A stretch of DNA of 5,320 nt from Desulfobacteraceae bacterium (GTDB lineage Bacteria; Desulfobacterota; Desulfobacteria; Desulfobacterales; JAABPS01). The notes under the pieces are model-generated. The model had not been told where the DNA came from. It saw nothing but the letters and a program-made list of their open reading frames with translations, and searched no databases. Of this stretch, positions 1 through 5,320 are shown one piece after another (position 1 is the stretch's first letter; each line of letters starts with the position of its first letter). A program made the translations under genes and the position numbers. Location: the NCBI GenBank assembly GCA_011391835.1, contig JAABPS010000087.1, positions 1 through 5,320 of the forward strand, read 5' to 3'.

Positions 1-28
1 ATTCTTTCTGAAGTTTAAGAATACCGGA

Positions 29-50
29 CAAAAATGATTGATCATTATTG
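29..50. promoter_or_regulatory. Candidate metal-repressor operator (10-2-10 palindrome)
   Basis: The left arm CAAAAATGAT (29-38) and right arm ATCATTATTG (41-50) are reverse complements except for one base pair, with TG between them. The inner core AATGAT-TG-ATCATT is perfect. It lies about 54 bases upstream of the metal-binding-protein start and overlaps the -35 of the best promoter candidate, which suits a repressor site. AT-rich palindromes of this size are typical of Fur-family regulators (Fur, Zur) and other metal regulators. The spacing does not match the classic 7-1-7 Fur box, so the regulator is not named. No regulator gene is in the window. Confidence 0.45.
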
Positions 51-66
51 ATTTTATGGATATACA
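38..66 (+). promoter_or_regulatory. Possible sigma-70-type promoter of the metal transporter operon
   Basis: A -35-like TTGATC (38-43, 4/6 match) and a -10-like TATACA (61-66, 4/6 match) are separated by 17 bases. Transcription would start near 73, giving a leader of about 30 bases before the start codon at 104. The -35 box lies inside the palindrome at 29-50. The match is only moderate, and a second -10 candidate, CATAAT at 65-70, has poor spacing. Confidence 0.3.
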
Positions 67-103
67 TAATGTTACCGTATTTAATTTTTCAGGAAAACAG
101 GCT

Positions 104-1054
104 ATGCACCGGATAAAAAACAAAAATCAGTTAAATCTATTTACAGTTGCCTTATTTACATTTATTCTGCTTTCTTCAATTATCTTTTTTGGAACGTTTC
201 ATTCTTCAGAAAGTTCTGAGCCCCCCATTTCCGTGTTTGTCAGTATTGAGCCGCAGGTCTTTTTTGTCAGCCGGATCGGGGGAGACAGGGTCTCTGTTCA
301 TGCGCTGGTGCCGCCTGGAAAGAGCCCTGAGACCTATTCGCCTACACCCATGCAAATGGCAAAACTTGCCAAATCAAAACTTTTTTTCCGAATAGGGGTT
401 CCATTTGAAGAGTCCTTGATACAGCGAATTAAACGTACGGCCAAAAAGGTGAAAATCGTGGATACGCAAAAAGGAATTCCGCTGCGAAAAATGGAAGGCC
501 ATGTCAAAGAGCATCCGGAATCCAATGACACGAACGTATCTCATGATCATGTGGGCGGTTATGACCCGCATATATGGCTGAGCCCTGTTCTGGTTCAAAA
601 ACAGGCGAAGACTATTTGTGACGCCCTGATATCCATTGATTCTGAAGGAAAGCAATTCTATGAGGCAAACTGCCGGGCATTTTTAAACGATTTGGACGCC
701 CTGCACCAGCGGATCAAAAAATCGCTGGCATCTGTAAAGGGCAGGGCGATGTTTGTGTATCATCCCGCTTTTGGATATTTTACAGATGCATACGGTTTAA
801 AGCAGATCGCTGTGGAAACAGAAGGCAAGATTCCCAAGGGGAAAAATCTTTCACAATTTATCAAGCAGGCTAAACAAGAAAATGTCAGGGTTGTTTTTGT
901 CCAGCCGCAGTTTGATCAGAACGCAGCCCGCAAGATTGCAAACGCTATTCATGGTGAGGTTGTTCCCTTGGACCCGCTTTGCAGGGACTATATTAAAAAT
1001 ATGGAAGCCATGGCAGATGCAATTTTAAGGGCTCTAACCAAGCCGAATAGTTGA
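104..1054 (+). CDS. znuA: Metal ABC transporter substrate-binding protein, ZnuA/TroA-like
   Basis: This is a periplasmic or membrane-tethered solute-binding protein of the cluster A-I family (Zn2+/Mn2+), 316 aa, which captures metal for the permease and ATPase encoded next. The ATG at 104 is chosen because AGGA (91-94) lies 9 bases upstream and the protein then begins with a basic stretch and a hydrophobic segment (about residues 11-31); in-frame TTG 38 and ATG 56 lack this. There is no lipobox Cys, and no clear cleavage site, so it may be an uncleaved anchor. Family landmarks are SPETYSPTP (74-82), GVPFE (98-102), a His-rich loop (His133, 137, 147, 149), DPHIWLSP (154-161, His156), YHPAFGYF (219-226, His220), EGKIP (240-244) and VPLDPL (287-292, Asp290). 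By alignment with TroA/ZnuA, the ligands would be position 76, His156, His220 and Asp290. Position 76 is Glu, where His is usual. Zinc is favoured because of the His-rich loop, but manganese is not excluded. Confidence 0.9.
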   Translation: MHRIKNKNQLNLFTVALFTFILLSSIIFFGTFHSSESSEPPISVFVSIEPQVFFVSRIGGDRVSVHALVPPGKSPETYSPTPMQMAKLAKSKLFFRIGVPFEESLIQRIKRTAKKVKIVDTQKGIPLRKMEGHVKEHPESNDTNVSHDHVGGYDPHIWLSPVLVQKQAKTICDALISIDSEGKQFYEANCRAFLNDLDALHQRIKKSLASVKGRAMFVYHPAFGYFTDAYGLKQIAVETEGKIPKGKNLSQFIKQAKQENVRVVFVQPQFDQNAARKIANAIHGEVVPLDPLCRDYIKNMEAMADAILRALTKPNS

Positions 1055-1068
1055 CAGTATATTGACAG
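1051..1068 (+). repeat. Short direct repeat TTGACAG x2
   Basis: TTGACAG occurs at 1051-1057 and again at 1062-1068, an 11-base period, at the stop codon of the binding-protein gene and just before the ribosome binding site of the ATPase gene. Neither copy has a good -10 box at the right distance. It may be a chance repeat. Confidence 0.3.
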
Positions 1069-1078
1069 GACGCGGTTC

Positions 1079-1864
1079 ATGAGAAACGACATCCCACAGG
1101 AAACACCGATGAATGAACGGATTGCGGAATTGAAAAACGTCTCCTTTGCATATAACAGAGAACCGGTTTTGGAAAACGTGAATCTGACTATCAAAAAAGG
1201 AGAATTCGCCAGTATTGTGGGGCCAAATGGCGGCGGAAAGTCAACATTGTTAAAATTACTTCTTGGACTTCTGCGCCCGAGCTCAGGGGAATTGACCGTA
1301 TTCGGAAATACTCCAGAAAAGGTCAGGCATCGGATAGGATATATGCCCCAGCACGCGCAATTTGATATCCAATTTCCTGTTACCGTGATGGAAGTAGTCC
1401 TCATGGGCCGCCTGGGGCATACGCGAGGAGTCAGATATTCGAAAAAAGACCGGCACATTGCCGATCGTTCCCTTGAAGACGTCCATATAGCCAACCTGGC
1501 CAAACGCTCTTTCAGTGATTTATCCGGAGGGCAGCGCCAGCGGGTGTTGATCGCCCGCGCGCTGAGTTGCGAACCCGATCTGCTGCTGTTAGATGAACCC
1601 ACCGCCAATATCGATCCTGAAGCAGAAGTTGTGCTGTTTGAGATTTTGAAAACATTAAACAAACGGATGACGATTCTGTTCGCAACCCATGATATCGGGT
1701 TTGTATCCCAGACGGTTAAAAGTGTGATCTGCGTGAACCGGTGTGTCGTCGTTCATCCCACAAGTGAAATAACAGGAGAAATCATCAAGGATATTTATGG
1801 CGGTGAGATCTGCATGATCCGCCACGACCACCGGTGCAGTGAAGAGGGGCATGAACATGATTGA
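1079..1864 (+). CDS. znuC: Metal ABC transporter ATP-binding protein, ZnuC-like
   Basis: This cytoplasmic ATPase powers import through the adjoining permease. All ABC nucleotide-binding motifs are intact in the 261-aa protein: Walker A GPNGGGKST (48-56), Q-loop Gln91 in YMPQ, signature LSGGQ (148-152), Walker B LLLLDE (168-173), D-loop ANID (176-179) and H-loop His204. VTVMEVVLMGRLGH (101-114) is typical of Zn/Mn-transporter ATPases. The start at 1079 has AGGA 8 bases upstream. An in-frame ATG at 1109 also has AGGA (1098-1101) 7 bases upstream and would give 251 aa beginning MNERIAELKNVSFAY, closer to the usual family N-terminus, so the start is ambiguous. The gene begins 24 bases after the binding-protein gene and overlaps the permease gene by 8 bases, indicating one operon. 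The C-terminus is rich in His, Asp and Glu (249-261). Confidence 0.93.
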   Translation: MRNDIPQETPMNERIAELKNVSFAYNREPVLENVNLTIKKGEFASIVGPNGGGKSTLLKLLLGLLRPSSGELTVFGNTPEKVRHRIGYMPQHAQFDIQFPVTVMEVVLMGRLGHTRGVRYSKKDRHIADRSLEDVHIANLAKRSFSDLSGGQRQRVLIARALSCEPDLLLLDEPTANIDPEAEVVLFEILKTLNKRMTILFATHDIGFVSQTVKSVICVNRCVVVHPTSEITGEIIKDIYGGEICMIRHDHRCSEEGHEHD

Positions 1865-2717
1865 CTTTATACGTGCATTTTCTGATCCTGACAATGTGTT
1901 TTTACGCATTGCAATCTATGTGGCAACGCTCTCCAGTATTTCATTTGGCATTATCGGCACCTATGTGGTTACGCGCCGGATCAGCTATCTTGCGGGCGCG
2001 ATCTCGCATTGTGTGTTTGGCGGGATCGGTGCAGGGCTGTATGTTCAAAAAAAAATCGGTATGACATGGTTTGAGCCCATGTATGGCGCTATCCTTTCAG
2101 CGATCATTGCCGCGGTGATTATCGGGCTGGTGAGCCTCTATGCCAAGCAGCGAGAAGATACGGTCATTGGCGCTTTATGGGCAATCGGTATGGCTACGGG
2201 GCTTATTTTTATTGACCTTACTCCCGGATATTTTGACATCACCAGCTATTTGTTCGGAGATATCCTGCTGCTTTCCATAAGGGATCTCTGGATGGTGGTG
2301 TTCCTGGATGTGCTGGTTGCGGCCGTTTCCCTGTATTTTTACCATGTGCTTCTGGCAGTTTGCTTTGATCAGGAATTTGCCGGTTTGCGGGGTGTGCGTT
2401 CAGGCGCCTTTTATATCCTGCTTCTTTGCCTGACATCTCTGACCATTGTCCTGCTGGTTCGCGTGGTTGGCATTGTCATGGTCATTGCGCTTCTGACTCT
2501 GCCGGCAGCCGTTGCCGGCCAGTTTGCCAGACGGCTGTGGCAGATGATGTTGCTGGCAATTATGTTTTGCGTTTTATTTACATGGACGGGGCTTGCCTTA
2601 AGTTATTCGCTGAAATTATCAAGCGGCCCCACCATCATTATGATTGCAGGTATTACTTATATTGTCACTATTTCCCTTTCAAAGCTGCGGAAGAAGATTC
2701 AATTTAAATCAGAATGA
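1857..2717 (+). CDS. znuB: Metal ABC transporter permease, ZnuB-like (ABC-3 family)
   Basis: This inner-membrane channel subunit of the metal importer probably works as a dimer with two ATPase subunits. The protein is 286 aa and strongly hydrophobic, with about eight to nine membrane segments (roughly 15-37, 45-63, 75-96, 103-120, 143-168, 185-201, 203-220, 228-250 and 257-275). Family features include RRISYLAGAISHCVFGGIGAG (a conserved loop and helix at about 40-60), the EDTVIGALWAIGMATG segment (100-115) and VGIVMVIALLTLPAA (204-218). The ATG at 1857 is chosen because GAGGGG (1844-1849) ends 7 bases before it. GTG 1839 and ATG 1851 are also in frame but lack a properly spaced site. The start overlaps the end of the ATPase gene by 8 bases, which suggests translational coupling. 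The gene contains a run of nine A at 2047-2055. Confidence 0.92.
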   Translation: MIDFIRAFSDPDNVFLRIAIYVATLSSISFGIIGTYVVTRRISYLAGAISHCVFGGIGAGLYVQKKIGMTWFEPMYGAILSAIIAAVIIGLVSLYAKQREDTVIGALWAIGMATGLIFIDLTPGYFDITSYLFGDILLLSIRDLWMVVFLDVLVAAVSLYFYHVLLAVCFDQEFAGLRGVRSGAFYILLLCLTSLTIVLLVRVVGIVMVIALLTLPAAVAGQFARRLWQMMLLAIMFCVLFTWTGLALSYSLKLSSGPTIIMIAGITYIVTISLSKLRKKIQFKSE

Positions 2718-2769
2718 GCTATTATATGAGCAGGTTTCTATCGCTCCCATTTGGGCCAAAAAAATGGAA
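2718..2769. other. Short convergent intergenic gap
   Basis: These 52 bases separate the stops of the permease gene (+) and the acyl-CoA synthetase gene (-). They contain a 6-bp inverted repeat, CCATTT (2747-2752) and AAATGG (2762-2767), with a 9-base loop. There is no GC-rich stem followed by a T tract on either strand, so no intrinsic terminator is supported. Confidence 0.5.
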
Positions 2770-4284
2770 TTATGTAGCGCTGTAAGCTTCCTTTACTTTT
2801 TTTCGATCAATGGCTCCATCACCGGTTTTCGGTAATTCGGTGACAAATACAACATGCTTTGGTTTTTTGAACCTGGCTATTTTTGATGCCACAAATTCGA
2901 TGAGTTCAGCTTCGGTCAATACCTCGCCTTTTTTCAATACACATACTGCCTTAATAGCCTCGCCCCATTGTGCATCCGGAACACCGATGACGGAGGCTTC
3001 CTCTACTGACGGGTGTTCCAATATTGTTTTTTCAACTTCCGCGGGATAAACATTTTCTCCACCGGGTTTAATGAGTTCTTTTTCCGGTTTTCTGCCGGTA
3101 TAAAAGAGATATCCCTGTTCATCAAAACGCCCCATATCTCCGGTGTGATGCCATTCGTTTCGAAACGTGTATTTATTATCATCTTCAAGGTTCCAGTATC
3201 CGTTAAAGACAACAGGGCCGCGGACAACAATCTCTCCCTGCTTGCCGGTTTCCATGAAGTTTTCTTTATCGTCAACCAGCTGAACTTCGGCCATATAGGC
3301 TGGAATGCCTGTTGAACCGATCTTATCAAAATAGGGAGCAAAGGTTACAAAACCCGATGTTTCGGATTGCCCAAAACCAGTCCAGAATTTGCCGCCGGTT
3401 CTCTCTTCATAGGCTTTAATGGTATCCGGTGCGTCGAGTCCGCCAACAACCCTGAGGCTTGTTAGGTCGTAATTTAATTCTTTGTTCCTTTCCAGCAGGG
3501 TTGACAGCATTGGCGGAAATTCAACGAAAATGCTGACCCGATCTTCGCTGATATGCTTTAAGGCCAGGTCAGCGTCAAATTTGGCAAGAATGATATTTTT
3601 CCCACCTGCATGCATAACATTTAAGGCAGTTCCCAGCCCAGCTATATGAAAAAGCGGAAGCATGCACAGATGGCAGTCATCTTTTGTAATATTCCAGATA
3701 TACATCCCCTGGATATTTGACGCAATAATTCCCCTGTGGCTTAAGATCGCGCCGCGCGGTTTTCCGGCAACGGCGGCTGTGTGAATGATCAAGAAGTTGT
3801 CTTCAGAATGAACATCGGTTGCAGGGCAGTTGCCATCATTTTTCAGAAGGTCTTCAAAAGGTGTAAAACCTTCTGAAGCGGATCCTATGGAATATGAATT
3901 TTTTATAAAGTTAAATTTTTTACTCATCGGCGCTGTCAATTCTTGAAATTCTTTTTCAACAAATATAAATTTGGGAGAACCATCGGAAATAATATATTCA
4001 ACTTCACCAGGCTGGAGACGCCAGTTGATGGGAAGCATAATACTGCCGGTTTTCGCGGCTGCGCCGTAAAGATACATGAATTCGATAGTGTTCTGAGAAA
4101 GGACGCTGATCCGGTCGCCTTTTTTTAATCCGGCATTCAGCAGACCGCATGCAAGCTTGTCCACTTTCTCTTTGAATTGACCATGCGTTATCTTTTCATT
4201 TCCTGCCAGGAACCCAATGTCATTTCTGTAAAGACGAGAATTGCGTTCAATAATACTGTAAACCGTAAAATCATAAAGTCCCAT
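2770..4284 (-). CDS. AMP-forming acyl-CoA synthetase (ANL superfamily), atypical catalytic motifs
   Basis: A 504-aa cytoplasmic acid:CoA ligase of the adenylate-forming superfamily. The family activates a carboxylic acid with ATP to an acyl-adenylate and then transfers it to CoA. The large N-terminal domain runs to about residue 395 and carries the P-loop-equivalent HTAAVAGKPRGAI (168-180), MLPLFHIAGL (208-217), GFGQSET (303-309) and HTGDMGRFDEQGYLFYTGR (380-398). The small C-terminal domain carries PGGENVYPAEVE (407-418), GVPDAQWGEAIKAV (434-447) and the A10 region PKTGDGAIDR (485-494). The start is supported by a perfect AGGAGG (4290-4295) 5 bases upstream. Three features are unusual: the P-loop lacks the TSGTTG consensus, the hinge region GRKPEKELIK is about two residues longer than the common GRxKDxI form, and the A10 lysine position (491) is Ala. 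The substrate (fatty, aromatic or other acid) cannot be told from sequence. The gene is divergent from a Liv-type binding-protein gene, which suggests coupled uptake and activation. The reading frame is intact with no sign of decay. Confidence 0.9.
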   Translation of the reverse strand: MGLYDFTVYSIIERNSRLYRNDIGFLAGNEKITHGQFKEKVDKLACGLLNAGLKKGDRISVLSQNTIEFMYLYGAAAKTGSIMLPINWRLQPGEVEYIISDGSPKFIFVEKEFQELTAPMSKKFNFIKNSYSIGSASEGFTPFEDLLKNDGNCPATDVHSEDNFLIIHTAAVAGKPRGAILSHRGIIASNIQGMYIWNITKDDCHLCMLPLFHIAGLGTALNVMHAGGKNIILAKFDADLALKHISEDRVSIFVEFPPMLSTLLERNKELNYDLTSLRVVGGLDAPDTIKAYEERTGGKFWTGFGQSETSGFVTFAPYFDKIGSTGIPAYMAEVQLVDDKENFMETGKQGEIVVRGPVVFNGYWNLEDDNKYTFRNEWHHTGDMGRFDEQGYLFYTGRKPEKELIKPGGENVYPAEVEKTILEHPSVEEASVIGVPDAQWGEAIKAVCVLKKGEVLTEAELIEFVASKIARFKKPKHVVFVTELPKTGDGAIDRKKVKEAYSAT

Positions 4285-4451
4285 ATTGACCTCCTATTGA
4301 AAGATGTAATGACGTATTTCTTAAAGTCAAAGGGTTTATACTATGTATGTTCATTGTTGAGATCTTGCCGTCGCAGGTTATCTTCAGTCTAATGAATGCT
4401 CTAACGAAGGGCATGGAAAATAAATATATGAACAGGGAATGTGTGTCAATA

Positions 4452-4509
4452 TGAAACAGATAACTCCCTGACATATGGATTAGTGATAATCTGCCATACG
4501 GTTGTTTCA
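4452..4509. repeat. Nested inverted repeats in the divergent intergenic region
   Basis: The outer arms TGAAACA (4452-4458) and TGTTTCA (4503-4509) are perfect reverse complements 44 bases apart. Between them, TATGGATTA (4474-4482) pairs with TAATC plus CATA (4487-4491, 4495-4498), with a 3-base bulge (TGC) and a GTGA loop. This could be a paired operator or a folded RNA leader, but 7- and 9-bp matches in AT-rich DNA can arise by chance. Confidence 0.3.
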
Positions 4510-4546
4510 CAAAACGAAATGATATTTCAAATAGTTTAATAAAATC

Positions 4547-4575
4547 TTGACAAACTGTGGGTATTTCATTAGGGT
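4547..4575 (+). promoter_or_regulatory. Possible promoter for the Liv-type transporter gene
   Basis: A perfect -35 consensus TTGACA lies at 4547-4552. At a 17-base spacing the -10 position reads TAGGGT (4570-4575), only a 3/6 match. If used, it would give a leader of about 110 bases before the start at 4695. The weak -10 could mean activator dependence or that this is not the true promoter. Confidence 0.3.
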
Positions 4576-4655
4576 TTAGGCACTACTACTCAATAATTAT
4601 TCTCGCGCACAGTCTTCAAATTATCTACAAAGCAGTACCCATTTTTTTAATTTTG

Positions 4656-4671
4656 CCAATTCATGAATTGG
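4656..4671. promoter_or_regulatory. Perfect 16-base palindrome, candidate operator or leader hairpin
   Basis: CCAATTCATGAATTGG is fully self-complementary. It extends outward as TTTTG (4651-4655) with CAAAA (4674-4678) if two bases (TG, 4672-4673) bulge. It ends 9 bases before the purine-rich ribosome binding site of the binding-protein gene. Its size and symmetry fit a dimeric repressor such as a TetR- or GntR-family protein. Alternatively, the transcript could fold into a hairpin next to the ribosome binding site. On the minus strand the A run at 4675-4680 becomes a T run before the hairpin, not after it, so it is not a standard terminator. Confidence 0.45.
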
Positions 4672-4694
4672 TGCAAAAAAGGAGGGGGAGAACA

Positions 4695-5320
4695 ATGAAA
4701 AAATTATTATTCATTTTCGTAATTATTGCTTTTGTATTGGGTGGAATTTTCTTGCCTGCATGCAAGAAAAAGGCAGAGGAGGTAGGACCTGGAAAACCAA
4801 TCAAGGTTCTATCCCAGTTCCCCATGAGCGGTCCGGTAGGATCATTGCCCGAGTTTGGCTGGGGGTATATTGACGGAATGAACTGGGTGAACAGCGACGA
4901 AGGGGGAGGCGTCAATGGGAAGAAGATTACGTGGTATCTTGAAGATTTTCGTTATGATCCCACGGTTGAAGTCGCCAATTTTAACAAATATGCCGCGGAA
5001 CACCCCAAGGATGAATTGCTAATGGCCACAGGCTATATTACCGGCGGACTCAAGCCATTAATTGACAAGGTGAACAAAGAAGAAATGATTCCATGGCTGG
5101 ATGGCTCCTACTCAACGGAAATTTTTGGCACCGAAGGCGGGCCCACAAAATATCCGTATTACTACTCACTGGGAGCCACCTATGGCGATCAGCTCAAAGT
5201 CCTTGCCAGATGGATTTCCCAGAATCATAAAGGAGAAGGCGCAGCAAAAGTTGGTCTTGTCTACAGTCCCACTGCCTGGGGAAAAGACGGTATTCCTGAA
5301 TTGAAAGCATATATGGAGGA
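4695..5320 (+). CDS. Liv-type (HAAT family) ABC transporter substrate-binding lipoprotein, 5' part
   Basis: The gene runs off the window end after 208 complete codons and stays open throughout. A strong ribosome binding site GGAGGGGGAG (4681-4690) precedes the ATG. The product begins MKKLLF followed by a hydrophobic stretch and the lipobox LPAC with Cys23, so it should be a lipid-anchored periplasmic protein. The mature part has the type I binding-protein fold of the branched-chain amino acid family (Peripla_BP_6): FPMSGPVGSLPEFGWGYIDG (42-61), then EGGGVNGKKITWYLEDFRYDP (69-89), the hallmark GGVNGrkI..v..D...DP pattern. Family members bind amino acids, amides, or aromatic and short-chain acids, and a full-length protein would be about 370-430 aa. 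Permease and ATPase genes probably follow beyond the window. Its divergent neighbour is an acyl-CoA synthetase, so an organic acid is a reasonable guess as ligand, but this is inference. Confidence 0.9.
   Translation, partial: MKKLLFIFVIIAFVLGGIFLPACKKKAEEVGPGKPIKVLSQFPMSGPVGSLPEFGWGYIDGMNWVNSDEGGGVNGKKITWYLEDFRYDPTVEVANFNKYAAEHPKDELLMATGYITGGLKPLIDKVNKEEMIPWLDGSYSTEIFGTEGGPTKYPYYYSLGATYGDQLKVLARWISQNHKGEGAAKVGLVYSPTAWGKDGIPELKAYME

Larger units (their letters stand above)
4285..4694. other. Divergent intergenic region, AT-rich, no gene seen
   Basis: This 410-base region lies between the divergent acyl-CoA synthetase and binding-protein genes. It holds the ribosome binding sites of both, one promoter candidate on the + strand (4547-4575), a nested inverted repeat (4452-4509), and a perfect 16-base palindrome (4656-4671). 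Short open frames here have no coding character, including one on the minus strand from 4510 that runs into the synthetase start. No RNA gene was recognised. No promoter for the synthetase could be assigned with confidence. Confidence 0.6.

Noticed and set aside
38..103. Upstream extension of the metal-binding protein from TTG 38 or ATG 56
   Set aside because: It would place 16-22 extra residues before a normal signal segment, covers the palindrome and promoter candidates, and has no ribosome binding site as good as AGGA before ATG 104.
988..1662. Long minus-strand open frame of 224 codons opposite the ATPase gene
   Set aside because: It lies antisense to a gene with all ABC motifs intact, and its translation is Ser/Arg-rich without any recognisable domain.
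2747..2767. CCATTT/AAATGG inverted repeat as a terminator between the convergent genes
   Set aside because: The stem is only 6 bp and AT-rich, with no T tract following it on either strand.
4303..4330. Minus-strand promoter for the synthetase (TTGACT, 16-base gap, TACATC)
   Set aside because: The -10 box matches at only 3/6 positions, and transcription would start practically at the ribosome binding site, leaving almost no leader.
4271..4510. Minus-strand open frame of 79 codons upstream of the synthetase
   Set aside because: It overlaps the synthetase start and its strong AGGAGG site in another frame, and the translation shows no recognisable family or coding character.
4576..4592. Sigma-54 promoter resembling TTAGGCAC...TCA
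   Set aside because: The GC element is absent at the required distance and the GG element is imperfect.

Overview
The window looks like chromosomal DNA of a Gram-negative anaerobe. The best guess is a sulfate-reducing or related member of Desulfobacterota (the former Deltaproteobacteria). This is inferred from the moderate GC content, the style of the zinc-transporter proteins, and an acyl-CoA synthetase beside a branched-chain-amino-acid-type (HAAT/Liv) transporter lipoprotein, a pairing common in anaerobic degraders of fatty and aromatic acids. No sequence search was possible, so the taxonomy is tentative.

Left part (1-2717, + strand): a compact three-gene operon for a cluster A-I (Zn/Mn-type) metal ABC importer. 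The order is substrate-binding protein (znuA-like), ATPase (znuC-like), permease (znuB-like). The ATPase and permease genes overlap by 8 bases. A 10-2-10 near-perfect palindrome at 29-50 overlaps a plausible promoter upstream of the first gene and is a candidate operator for a metal-sensing repressor. Two details stand out: Glu replaces the usual first metal-ligand His of the binding protein, and the ATPase ends in a His-rich tail.

Middle (2770-4284, - strand): a complete AMP-forming acyl-CoA synthetase, convergent with the metal operon across a 52-base gap that has no convincing terminator. It has the full ANL-superfamily architecture, but its P-loop is atypical and the A10 catalytic lysine position is alanine. 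This is the most interesting biochemical observation in the window.

Right part (4285-4694): a 410-base AT-rich divergent intergenic region with a possible promoter, a nested inverted repeat, and a perfect 16-base palindrome just upstream of the next ribosome binding site. From 4695 to the window end is the 5' part of a HAAT-family substrate-binding lipoprotein gene, transcribed away from the synthetase. The likely logic is uptake of an organic acid or amino-acid-like compound by the Liv-type transporter and CoA activation by the synthetase, but the substrate cannot be read from the sequence.

No RNA genes, mobile elements or CRISPR arrays were seen.
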